NCBI RefSeq assembly: GCF_004145845.1
Contig: NZ_SELP01000002.1
Span: 372,001 to 436,000, forward strand
DNA from: Loktanella sp. IMCC34160
Lineage (GTDB): Bacteria > Pseudomonadota > Alphaproteobacteria > Rhodobacterales > Rhodobacteraceae
Reading direction: 5' to 3'
Length of the DNA stretch: 64,000 nt
Position 1 is the first letter of the stretch. Every line of letters starts with the position of its first letter. This document shows, one piece after another, positions 28,383-35,967 of the stretch. The notes under the pieces are model-generated. The model did not search any database. It saw only the letters and a list, made by a program, of their open reading frames with translations, and was not told the origin of the DNA. A program made the position numbers and the translations under genes.

Positions 28383-28706
28383 TGCGTTGGTCCTTTTCAC
28401 GATGTGCGGGCACCGGATTGGCGCACCGTCGGGACCAAGGATTTGCGTCGTCACGCCGACAGACCATTCGCCCAAGGTTTAGGTCGGGCGGGGCATCACG
28501 ACGGTTCAGGGGCCTCAAACCCAGGTTCAGAGAAAAACCGCCGAGGCGCTGGCCTTCTGGAATGGATCGGCTCGGGGTGCGTTGTTTCGGCGGCATTGTG
28601 CCGCTGGCGGCGCCGCACAGTGTGACGCCGTCAAAATGAAAACTCCTGCCGCGGGGGAACCGGGGCAGGAGCCTATTGCGTAGGTTTAGGCGAAAGTCGC
28701 GGGATA
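28383..28706. other. 324-base spacer upstream of the PepSY gene
   Basis: I find no gene here. The right end holds the terminator of the second gap gene (28643-28671). A perfect hairpin GCGGCA-TTG-TGCCGC lies at 28590-28604. The PepSY promoter must lie in the left half, but no clear -35/-10 pair is visible. Confidence 0.5.
28643..28671 (-). terminator. Terminator of the second gap gene
   Basis: An 8-bp stem CTCCTGCC / GGCAGGAG around a 13-nt loop, followed on the minus strand by TTTTCATTTT. It is 35 bp past the gene's stop codon. Confidence 0.78.
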
Positions 28707-29711
28707 TTACGCGCCAAGACGTCCCATATGGGCGGCGACATCGGCCATCCGCGCCGAGAAGCCCCATTCGTTGTCGTACCATGCCAGCACCCGGACCAGC
28801 CGCTTGCCCGAGACCTTGGTCTGGTCGGGGGCGAAGATGGAGGATTGGGTGGTGTGGTTGAAGTCGATCGACACTTTCGGCTCCGGGTCATAGGCCATGA
28901 CCATGCCCATGTAGCCCGATGCGGCCTCGCGCACGATTTCGTTGACGTCATTCACGGTCACGTCCTTGCCCGCGACAAAGGTCAGGTCCACGGCGCTGAC
29001 GTTCGGGGTGGGGACGCGCATGGCCGTCCCGTCCAGCTTGCCCGCCAGTTCCGGCAGAACCTCGCCCAGGGCCTTTGCGGCACCGGTGGAGGTGGGGATC
29101 ATCGCCATGGCGGCGGCGCGGGCGCGGTACAGGTCACTGTGGCGACGGTCCAGCGTCGGCTGGTCGCCGGTGTAGCTGTGGATGGTGGTCATCAGCCCGC
29201 TTTCGATGCCGATGGCGTCGTTCAGCACCTTGGCCAGCGGGGCAAGGCAGTTGGTGGTGCAGGACCCGTTCGACACCATCCCGTCGTCGGGCAGCAGGTC
29301 GCGGTGGTTGACGCCGTAGACGACTGTGCGGCCCACGTTCTTGGCCGGGGCCGAGATCAGCACCTTCTTCGCGCCGCGATCCAGGTGGACCTTCGATTTC
29401 AGGCCGTCGTTGAATTTGCCGGTGCATTCCAGAACCACGTCGACCCCGGACCAGTCCAGCTCTTCGGGGTTGTAGGTGGACATTACCTCGATCGGGCCAC
29501 GGCCAAGGTCCATCGTGTTGCCGTTCACCCGGACATCGCCGCCGAACCGGCCGTGAACGCTGTCGTAGCGCAGCAGGTGGGCGTTGGTTTCGATCGGGCC
29601 GGTGGCGTTGATCTTGACCACTTGCACATCGTTGCGGGCGCTTTCCGCGATATGGGCGAGGGTGCAGCGTCCGATGCGGCCGAAGCCATTGATGCCGACG
29701 GTGACGGTCAT
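28707..29711 (-). CDS. gap: Second GAPDH, probable NADP-using GapB type
   Basis: A 334-aa type I GAPDH closely similar to the gene at 25732. Catalytic Cys151 is in SNGSCTTNC, and GKF replaces GIF near 98-100. The key difference is at residue 36: Ala (KINATG) instead of Asp. Loss of this Asp is the change that lets Bacillus subtilis GapB (AINAS) use NADP in gluconeogenesis, so this copy is likely NADP-preferring. Two palindromes (29801-29814 and 29835-29853) lie upstream, similar to the operator before the other copy. Confidence 0.93.
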   Translation of the reverse strand: MTVTVGINGFGRIGRCTLAHIAESARNDVQVVKINATGPIETNAHLLRYDSVHGRFGGDVRVNGNTMDLGRGPIEVMSTYNPEELDWSGVDVVLECTGKFNDGLKSKVHLDRGAKKVLISAPAKNVGRTVVYGVNHRDLLPDDGMVSNGSCTTNCLAPLAKVLNDAIGIESGLMTTIHSYTGDQPTLDRRHSDLYRARAAAMAMIPTSTGAAKALGEVLPELAGKLDGTAMRVPTPNVSAVDLTFVAGKDVTVNDVNEIVREAASGYMGMVMAYDPEPKVSIDFNHTTQSSIFAPDQTKVSGKRLVRVLAWYDNEWGFSARMADVAAHMGRLGA

Positions 29712-29800
29712 GGGGGCGTCCTTTCGAGCATGCCTTAGGTTGGGGCCTCGTTAGTCGGTCATGCCGCATGTGCAAAGAATAAAATTCAATCCCGCCAATA

Positions 29801-29814
29801 TGTTAACGGTAACA
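29801..29814. promoter_or_regulatory. CceR-like operator, proximal, before the second gap gene
   Basis: TGTTA-ACGG-TAACA is a perfect 5-bp inverted repeat, 90 bp upstream of the gene start. It matches the TGTTANCGNTAACA type of LacI-family operator. Confidence 0.5.
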
Positions 29815-29834
29815 GGTCCAATCGGTCACAGGTG

Positions 29835-29853
29835 CGCGCTAACGGTTAGCGCG
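29835..29853. promoter_or_regulatory. CceR-like operator, distal, before the second gap gene
   Basis: CGCGCTAAC-G-GTTAGCGCG is a perfect 9-bp inverted repeat. Its half site GTTAGCG is the same as in the other candidate operators. It is centred about 36 bp from the proximal site and also lies in front of the divergent DUF808 gene. Confidence 0.5.
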
Positions 29854-29934
29854 AACATGGGCGCATCGAGTTTGGGCTTGCGTCAGAGGTGAGTCGCGTT
29901 AGGAAAGGTGACAGTACATGTATGAGGGCAGGAC

Positions 29935-30909
29935 ATGAGCGGACTTCTGGCGCTTCTGGACGATGTAGCGGCGATCGCAAAGGTTGCGGCGGCGAGCGTG
30001 GATGATGTGGCCGGAATGGCGGCCAAGGCGGGGTCCAAGGTGGCTGGCGTCGTCATCGACGATGCCGCGGTCACCCCGAAATACGTGCACGGCTTCGATG
30101 CCAAGCGCGAGCTGCCGATCATCTGGCGCATCACCAAAGGGTCGCTGTTCAACAAACTGGTGATTCTGTTGCCGCTGGCCCTGATCCTGAACGCCTTTGC
30201 GCCGTGGATGGTGACGCCGCTGTTGATGCTGGGCGGGGCCTACCTGTGTTTTGAAGGCGCCGAGAAGGTGTTTCATTGGCTGTTCCCGCATGGCGACGCC
30301 CATGTGGAGGCGGACCTTGACGTCAAGGACCCGGCCCATCTGGAAGAAGAACGGGTGAAGGGTGCGATCAAGACCGATTTCATCCTCTCCGCCGAGATCA
30401 TGACCATCACCCTGTCGGCGATCGAAGCCGACGGCTTCTGGATGGAGGCGGCGACGCTGGCTGTCGTGGCGGTGGCGATCACGCTGGTAGTCTATGGGTC
30501 GGTCGCGCTGATCGTGAAGATGGACGACATTGGCCTCTATACCGCCGCGACCGCCCGTACCCGGTTCGGCCAGAACCTTGGCCGGGGGTTGGTCAAGGCG
30601 ATGCCGCGCCTGATGAAGGTTCTGTCCATCATCGGCACGGTGGCGATGCTGTGGGTTGGCGGGTCGATCATCGTGCACGGGCTGGAAGTGACCCACCTGT
30701 GGGCCTGGCCCTATGAGACGATCCACCATTGGGCCGAGATGGCGGCGCATGGGGTGTCCGCATCGTGGCAGGGGTTCGCCTCATGGGCGGTCACGGCTTT
30801 CAGCGACGGGGTGATCGGTCTGGCCCTTGGCCTTCTGCTAATCCCGGTGGTGACCCGAGTGATCGGGCCGGTCATGGCGCGGTTCAGCGGGAAACCCGCC
30901 GCACATTAA
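29935..30909 (+). CDS. DUF808 (YedI-like) membrane protein
   Basis: A 324-aa protein. The N-terminus MSGLLALLDDVAAIAKVAAAS and the downstream GSKVAGVVIDDAAVTPKYV are the DUF808 hallmark. There are about six membrane segments in the remaining part (for example near 78-105, 165-195 and 225-250). The family is widespread but unstudied; it should be in the inner membrane. GCAGGAC precedes the ATG. Its stop overlaps the convergent lipoprotein gene by 4 bp. Confidence 0.93.
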   Translation: MSGLLALLDDVAAIAKVAAASVDDVAGMAAKAGSKVAGVVIDDAAVTPKYVHGFDAKRELPIIWRITKGSLFNKLVILLPLALILNAFAPWMVTPLLMLGGAYLCFEGAEKVFHWLFPHGDAHVEADLDVKDPAHLEEERVKGAIKTDFILSAEIMTITLSAIEADGFWMEAATLAVVAVAITLVVYGSVALIVKMDDIGLYTAATARTRFGQNLGRGLVKAMPRLMKVLSIIGTVAMLWVGGSIIVHGLEVTHLWAWPYETIHHWAEMAAHGVSASWQGFASWAVTAFSDGVIGLALGLLLIPVVTRVIGPVMARFSGKPAAH

Positions 30910-31529
30910 TTCCGGGCCAGCAGGCTGTTCACGGTATAGACCTGCGCGACAGCGTCCTCTTCGAAGGGGCGCCAGATCGGGTCGCGGTAGACGCATCCCA
31001 ACCCGCAGACCTGCCGGGCCGTCCGGGTCGCATAGTCCACATGCCAGACCCGCCCACCGGGGGTCGAAATATATCCGTCCATCCCGAAATCGAAATCGCT
31101 TTGCAGGTCGGCGACCGAGGGAACCTCGTTGTCATAGGCAAAGGAATAGGAGCCGTGGGTGTGGTAGCTGGCAAAGATGCGCGGGTCGTCGGGGATGGAA
31201 TAGTCGCAGCTTGCGAAGGTGCCGCGCACGGGCGGTGAGGCCGCGAAACTGCCGTCCGGGTTCACAAGGAAATAGCCGCAAAATTCCCGCTGCTCGCGGA
31301 TCGAGATGCGCTGCAATTCGTCAAGGAACGACCGGGCAAAGGCGGCAGCCGCCGCTTCGGGCGGGTTCGGGACGGGGATGCGGCGTTGTGGCTGGACCTG
31401 ACCACCGGTCGGGCGGTTTTCAACCACTTCCCCCTTGGGGGAAATCGGCGCAGGCCCGCCAACATAGCTTGCGTCGCAAGCTGCGAGGGCAAAGGCGGAA
31501 AGCGCGGTGAAGGCTATGGTCCGGATCAT
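30906..31529 (-). CDS. Lipoprotein with DUF4329 / JAMM-like domain
   Basis: A 207-aa protein with a lipoprotein signal (lipobox LAAC, Cys18) and a proline-rich linker to about residue 58. The domain that follows looks like DUF4329, a JAB/JAMM relative. Candidate metal-site residues are Glu82 (REFCGY), His123 and His125 (SYHTHGS), and Ser138/Asp141 (PSVAD), in the order of JAMM peptidases but with a longer gap between the HxH and SxxD parts. AGGAAAG precedes the ATG. The substrate is unknown; it should sit in the periplasm, anchored to a membrane. Confidence 0.78.
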   Translation of the reverse strand: MIRTIAFTALSAFALAACDASYVGGPAPISPKGEVVENRPTGGQVQPQRRIPVPNPPEAAAAAFARSFLDELQRISIREQREFCGYFLVNPDGSFAASPPVRGTFASCDYSIPDDPRIFASYHTHGSYSFAYDNEVPSVADLQSDFDFGMDGYISTPGGRVWHVDYATRTARQVCGLGCVYRDPIWRPFEEDAVAQVYTVNSLLARN

Positions 31530-31552
31530 CGCGCTTTCCTGTCGTTTTGGTG

Positions 31553-33571
31553 TCAGCCCAGCAGGGCCTTGGCCTTGTCTGCGGCCGCTTCGGCGGTGAT
31601 GCCGAACTTTTCGTAGAGGACGGTATCGGGGGCAGAGGCACCAAAGCCTTCCATCCCGATGAAGCCGGCCTTGGCCTCACGCCCGCGTTCACCCAGCAAG
31701 AGCGCATCCCAGCCCTGACGCACGCCCGCCTCGATCGCGACGCGGACCGGCCCGGCGGGCAGCACCTTGCGGCGATAGGCTTCGTCCTGCGCGGCGAAGA
31801 GTTCCATGCAAGGGACCGAGACGACACGGGTGCCGATGCCTTCGGCCTCAAGCGCGTCGCGCGCCTTCAGCGCGATGCTGACCTCGGAACCGGTGGCCAT
31901 CAGGATCACCTGACGCTTGCCGGTGGCTTCGCCCAGAACATAGGCCCCGCGCGACACGAGGTTCTGCGATTTGTATTCGGTCCGCACGGTCGGCAGGTTC
32001 TGCCGCGACAGGGCCAGAACCGTCGGGGTCGACGTCTGGGTCATGGCGATTTCCCAGGCCTCGGCGGTTTCGGCGGTATCGGCGGGGCGGATCACCAGCA
32101 TATTCGGTGTGGCCCGCAGCATGGCCAGATGTTCGACCGGTTGGTGGGTCGGGCCGTCTTCGCCAAGTCCGATGCTGTCATGGGTCATGACATAGGTGAC
32201 CGGAACGCCCATCAGGGCCGACAGGCGCATCGCCCCACGGGCGTAGTCGGTGAAGCACATGAACGTCCCGCCATAGGGCCGGGTGCCGCCATGCAGCGCC
32301 ATGCCGTTCATCGCCGCGGCCATCCCGTGTTCGCGGATGCCGTAATAGACATAGCGACCCTTGCGGTCGGTCGGGTGGAAGACACCCATATCGGCGGTCT
32401 TGGTGTTGTTGGACCCGGTCAGGTCCGCGGACCCGCCGATGGTTTCCTTCATCACCGGGTTGATCACCGCCAGCGCCAGTTCCGACGACTTGCGGGTCGC
32501 GACCTTGGGTTGGTCCTCGGCGACCTGCTTTTTCATGCTGCGCACGACCGAGGCAAGTTTCTTCGGGGCCTCAGCGGCGTAGGCGCGGTTGAATTCGGCC
32601 TGACGGCTGAGCGACAGGGTCTGGAATTCCGCTTCCCATGCGGCGCGGGCACCGGCGCCACGGGCGCCCATGGCTTCCCAGCCGGCCTTGACCTCTGCCG
32701 GGATCTCGAACGGGCCGTAGGGCCAGCCATAGGCCTCTTTCGCGGCCTTCAGCTGGGCGGCATCGGTCAGGGCGCCGTGCCCCTTGGATGTGTCCTGTGC
32801 GGCGTGGCCAAGGGCGATGTGGGTCTTGCAGGCAATCATCGACGGACGCGGATCGGCCTTGGCGGCGGTGATGGCGGCGTCAATGGCTTCGGGGTCGTGG
32901 CCGTCGATTTCCTGCACATGCCAGCCAGACGCCTTGAAACGGGCGACCTGATCGGTCTTGTCGGAAATATCGACGGTGCCGTCGATGGTGATGTTGTTGT
33001 TGTCCCAGAAGACGATCAGGTGGTCGAGTTCCTGCATCCCGGCAAGGCCGATGGCTTCCTGGCTGACGCCTTCCATCAGGCAGCCGTCCCCGGCCATGAC
33101 ATAGGTGTAGTGATCGACGATCTTCTTGCCGTAGCGGGCGCGCTGGTTGGCTTCGGCGATGGCGAAACCGACCGAGTTGGCAATGCCCTGACCCAGCGGG
33201 CCGGTGGTGGTTTCGATGCCGCGGGCATGGCCGTATTCCGGGTGGCCGGCGGTCTTGGCGCCCCACTGGCGGAAATTCTTGATTTCGTCGAGGGTGATGT
33301 CCTCGTAGCCGGTCAGGTAGAGCAGCGAATAGAGCAGCATGGACCCGTGGCCGGCGGACAGGATGAACCGGTCGCGGTCCGGCCAGTTCGGGGCCTTGGG
33401 ATCAAAGCGCAGGTGCTTCTCGAACAGAACCGTCGCCACATCGGCCATGCCCATCGGCATGCCGGAGTGGCCGGAGTTCGCGGCAGCCACGGCATCAAGC
33501 GTGAGCGTGCGGATGGCGGCGGCTTTCATCCAATGATCGGGGTGCGCGGTGCGCAGGGTGGCAATATCCAC
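31553..33571 (-). CDS. tkt: Transketolase
   Basis: A 672-aa transketolase of normal length. It moves two-carbon units between sugar phosphates with thiamine diphosphate, in the pentose phosphate (and possibly Calvin) cycle. The signatures are [15 protein letters not shown] near the N-terminus, the cofactor motif [13 protein letters not shown] and [16 protein letters not shown]. The start is taken as GTG 33571, because GAGGAA lies six bases upstream. An ATG at 33613 would add 14 residues but has no ribosome-binding site. It ends 23 bp after the lipoprotein gene begins. Confidence 0.95.
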   Translation of the reverse strand: MDIATLRTAHPDHWMKAAAIRTLTLDAVAAANSGHSGMPMGMADVATVLFEKHLRFDPKAPNWPDRDRFILSAGHGSMLLYSLLYLTGYEDITLDEIKNFRQWGAKTAGHPEYGHARGIETTTGPLGQGIANSVGFAIAEANQRARYGKKIVDHYTYVMAGDGCLMEGVSQEAIGLAGMQELDHLIVFWDNNNITIDGTVDISDKTDQVARFKASGWHVQEIDGHDPEAIDAAITAAKADPRPSMIACKTHIALGHAAQDTSKGHGALTDAAQLKAAKEAYGWPYGPFEIPAEVKAGWEAMGARGAGARAAWEAEFQTLSLSRQAEFNRAYAAEAPKKLASVVRSMKKQVAEDQPKVATRKSSELALAVINPVMKETIGGSADLTGSNNTKTADMGVFHPTDRKGRYVYYGIREHGMAAAMNGMALHGGTRPYGGTFMCFTDYARGAMRLSALMGVPVTYVMTHDSIGLGEDGPTHQPVEHLAMLRATPNMLVIRPADTAETAEAWEIAMTQTSTPTVLALSRQNLPTVRTEYKSQNLVSRGAYVLGEATGKRQVILMATGSEVSIALKARDALEAEGIGTRVVSVPCMELFAAQDEAYRRKVLPAGPVRVAIEAGVRQGWDALLLGERGREAKAGFIGMEGFGASAPDTVLYEKFGITAEAAADKAKALLG

Positions 33572-33792
33572 GGGCTGTTCCTCTGCTGGATCGCAAAATG
33601 TCGCAAGCGTCATAGCAGGCAAGGGCGCAAGATCAAGCCGCAGCGGGCTGCCCTTATGCCGCAACGGGCGAATATGCCGGGATATTTGCGGGGCTGGGGG
33701 GGATCGCATAGGCTTTTCAAAAGCGGTTCGATTCGGCCCGGTCGACGCTGGGCGACCTGGGCCGACGAAAAACGGGCATCAAGGACAGGCAG

Positions 33793-34344
33793 ATGAGCGA
33801 GATTTCAGATTTCGAAAGCAGGATTGCCGCGGCGCTTGACCGGATCCGATACAGTGCAGAGCGGCTGACGCGGCCGGTCCAGACGGAGCATGCAGAGCCT
33901 GCCGATCATTGGCCCCATGACCCGCAAGACGCGGACCCGGCCGCCGCGCCGGCCGAGGCAGGGCCGGACCCGCGTGTGGCCGAGTTGGAAAAGAAGCTGG
34001 AGGAAGAGCGGCTTGCCAATGCCCAGCTGGAAGAGCGGGTGCGGGCGTTGAAAGAGCGGCAGGATGGCCGTGTGGCCGAGCTTGAAGCCGCGGCCGAAGG
34101 CAACCTTGCCAAACTGGCCCGGTTCGAAAAGGACATCAACCGCCTGCGCGAGGTGAACGCCGAGCTGCGCGCCAACAATGGCCGCCTGCGCGAGGCGCTG
34201 GAGGACGGGATCACCGAGCCGGAGTTGATCAACCGCGCCATGGCCGCCGAACTGGACGCGCTGCGCGCGCTGCGGCAGGCAGACGCGACCGAAGTGGACG
34301 CCGTGCTGGATGAACTTCGGCCGCTGATAGAGGGGGCAAGCTGA
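33793..34344 (+). CDS. ZauP-like coiled-coil protein upstream of zapA
   Basis: A 183-aa soluble protein: an N-terminal helix, an acidic Pro/Ala linker (about 32-60) and a long coiled coil (about 60-150; LEKKLEEERLANAQLEERVR and following), ending in a short helical part. Its last base overlaps the zapA start (shared A, TGATG). In Caulobacter the protein encoded just upstream of ZapA, ZauP, is coiled coil and recruits ZapA to the Z-ring. Position and form suggest the same role. AAGGA precedes the ATG. Confidence 0.75.
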   Translation: MSEISDFESRIAAALDRIRYSAERLTRPVQTEHAEPADHWPHDPQDADPAAAPAEAGPDPRVAELEKKLEEERLANAQLEERVRALKERQDGRVAELEAAAEGNLAKLARFEKDINRLREVNAELRANNGRLREALEDGITEPELINRAMAAELDALRALRQADATEVDAVLDELRPLIEGAS

Positions 34345-34727
34345 TGCCGCACGTGGAAATCAGGATCGGGGGCCGCAGTTTCGAAGTGGCCTGTCAGGAC
34401 GGCGAGGAGCAATTCCTGCACGCCGCTGCCGCCATGCTGGATACCGAGGCCGCAGCACTGTCGTCGCAGATCGGGCGGATGCCGGAATCGCGGATGCTGC
34501 TGATGGCGGGGCTGATGCTGGCGGATAAGACCGCGGGGCTGGAGGACAGGCTGCGAGAGGCCGAGACCCGCACGGCGGAGGCGCTGGCTGAACTGACCCG
34601 GCTGAAGGAAAACCCGCAGAAGGTGGAGGTGCCGATCGTTCCGGCCTCGGTCACGGAAACGCTGGCCGAACTTGCCGCGCGGGCGGAATCCCTTGCTGAC
34701 GAGATCGAGGAACGGGTCGACTCATGA
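34344..34727 (+). CDS. zapA: Cell division protein ZapA
   Basis: A 127-aa protein with the ZapA globular head (about 1-55; VEIRIGGRSFEVACQDGEEQ) and a following coiled coil. ZapA bundles FtsZ filaments at midcell. It lies between the ZauP-like gene and a MAPEG gene, overlapping both by 1-4 bases, so the three are translated from one message. Confidence 0.92.
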   Translation: MPHVEIRIGGRSFEVACQDGEEQFLHAAAAMLDTEAAALSSQIGRMPESRMLLMAGLMLADKTAGLEDRLREAETRTAEALAELTRLKENPQKVEVPIVPASVTETLAELAARAESLADEIEERVDS

Positions 34728-35194
34728 GCCTTCTGACCTTCGGAAACCCGGTTTTCGCTGTCTTCGCAATCTGCGCGGCGCTTGGGGTTCTAAAGGTTAT
34801 GGGGCAGGGGTGGTGGACCGTGCGCCAGATGTTCGCGGTCAATGGCGGCTATGCGACCCCGGAAGACGCGGACGCCGGACTGATCAACCCGGACCCGCGC
34901 CCCGGGCAGCTTGATCCGCATGAACCGGTCGAACGGTCCCGCCGGATGCACCGCAATGATCTTGAAAACATCCCGGCCTTCTGGGTTGCGGGGCTGTTGT
35001 TCACGATGACGGACCCGGTGGCCTGGGTCGCATACATCCTGATGGTTGGGTTCGTCGTGGCGCGGGCCGGGCACGCCTTCGCCTATTGGACCGCAAAGGG
35101 GCACGACTTGCGCGCCACCTTCTACACCCTCGGGTCCTTGTCCGTCATTGCGATGGGTGTTTGGGTTGCGGTGGTTGGCGTAATGTCGCTGTGA
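34724..35194 (+). CDS. MAPEG family membrane protein
   Basis: A 156-aa protein with four membrane spans (about 5-28, 80-100, 103-120 and 133-155). The motif ERSRRMHRNDLENIPAFW is the glutathione-binding region of MGST1/mPGES-type MAPEG proteins. Bacterial members may be glutathione transferases; the substrate is unknown. The ATG overlaps the zapA stop (ATGA). A terminator follows (35238-35257). Confidence 0.92.
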   Translation: MSLLTFGNPVFAVFAICAALGVLKVMGQGWWTVRQMFAVNGGYATPEDADAGLINPDPRPGQLDPHEPVERSRRMHRNDLENIPAFWVAGLLFTMTDPVAWVAYILMVGFVVARAGHAFAYWTAKGHDLRATFYTLGSLSVIAMGVWVAVVGVMSL

Positions 35195-35237
35195 CGCACG
35201 CGGCCGAAGTGCCGCAAGTCTTGTCCTGAAACGAAAA

Positions 35238-35257
35238 CGGGGGGCCAAAGCCCCCCG
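35238..35257 (-). terminator. Terminator between MAPEG and grxD
   Basis: A perfect 8-bp stem CGGGGGGC / GCCCCCCG with a 4-nt loop. On the minus strand TTTTCGTTT follows, ending the grxD transcript; on the plus strand it may also stop the zapA operon. Confidence 0.82.
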
Positions 35258-35283
35258 AATATCTTGCCGCTCCAACGCTTGCC

Positions 35284-35643
35284 TTACTGGTTCGCAGCGC
35301 GGATCTGGTCGGCCTTTTCCTTGTCGTAAGCGACACCGTGCTGTTCGAACAGCTGGTCCAGCTCGCCCGAGAGGGTCATTTCCGTCACGATATCGCAGCC
35401 GCCGACGAATTCGCCCTTTACGTAAAGCTGGGGGATGGTCGGCCAGTCGGAATATTCCTTGATCCCCTGACGGATGCCTTCGTCGGCCAGAACGTTCACG
35501 TCCTTGTAGTCGACCCCCATGAAATTCAGCACGCCCGCCACGCGGGACGAAAACCCGCATTGCGGCATGGAGGCGGTGCCCTTCATGAACAGCACGACAT
35601 CGTTGCCGGTCACGGTTTCCTTGATCTGGTCTTCAGCGCTCAT
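35284..35643 (-). CDS. grxD: Monothiol glutaredoxin, Grx4 type
   Basis: A 119-aa CGFS glutaredoxin (Cys29 in PQCGFSSRV), with the WPTIPQLYVKGEFVGGCDI segment that binds glutathione. These proteins hold and pass on [2Fe-2S] clusters rather than reduce disulfides. A BolA-family gene lies 13 bp upstream on the same strand. BolA-Grx4 pairs form mixed [2Fe-2S] complexes that inform iron regulation. Confidence 0.96.
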   Translation of the reverse strand: MSAEDQIKETVTGNDVVLFMKGTASMPQCGFSSRVAGVLNFMGVDYKDVNVLADEGIRQGIKEYSDWPTIPQLYVKGEFVGGCDIVTEMTLSGELDQLFEQHGVAYDKEKADQIRAANQ

Positions 35644-35656
35644 CTTGATGTTCCTG

Positions 35657-35893
35657 TCATTCGGGGGCTTTGGTGGTCAGGGCCAGTGCGTGCAATTCGC
35701 CGTTGGACCCGTCCATCTTGCCCTTGAGCGCGGCATAGACCGCGCGTTGCTGCTGCACCCGGTTCATGCCGCGAAAGCTTTCGTCGACCACAAGTGCTGC
35801 GAAATGCGCCCCGTCATCACCCTGCACGGTAATCTGCGCATCGGGGAAACTCTCGCGGATCAGGTGTTCGATCTCTTCGGCGGTGATGGCCAT
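35657..35893 (-). CDS. bolA: BolA family protein
   Basis: A 78-aa BolA-fold protein of the short (BolA2/IbaG) type. The helix-turn motif MNRVQQQRAVYAALKGKM and the conserved HALAL end are present. It is the usual partner of CGFS glutaredoxins in iron-sulfur trafficking, and the grxD gene follows directly. The symbol is by family; ibaG is the alternative. Confidence 0.92.
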   Translation of the reverse strand: MAITAEEIEHLIRESFPDAQITVQGDDGAHFAALVVDESFRGMNRVQQQRAVYAALKGKMDGSNGELHALALTTKAPE

Positions 35894-35967
35894 CTTGGTG
35901 CTCTCCTCGTCTTCTTCCCAGATGTAGAGCGGGGCAGGAGGGGCCGCAAGGGGGCGGCCCCGGTTGC

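Noticed and set aside
31547-33796. A 749-codon open frame antisense to tkt
   Set aside because: It mirrors a high-GC gene with strong third-position bias. The translated sequence is rich in Gly, Arg, His and Val without domains, and tkt is certain.
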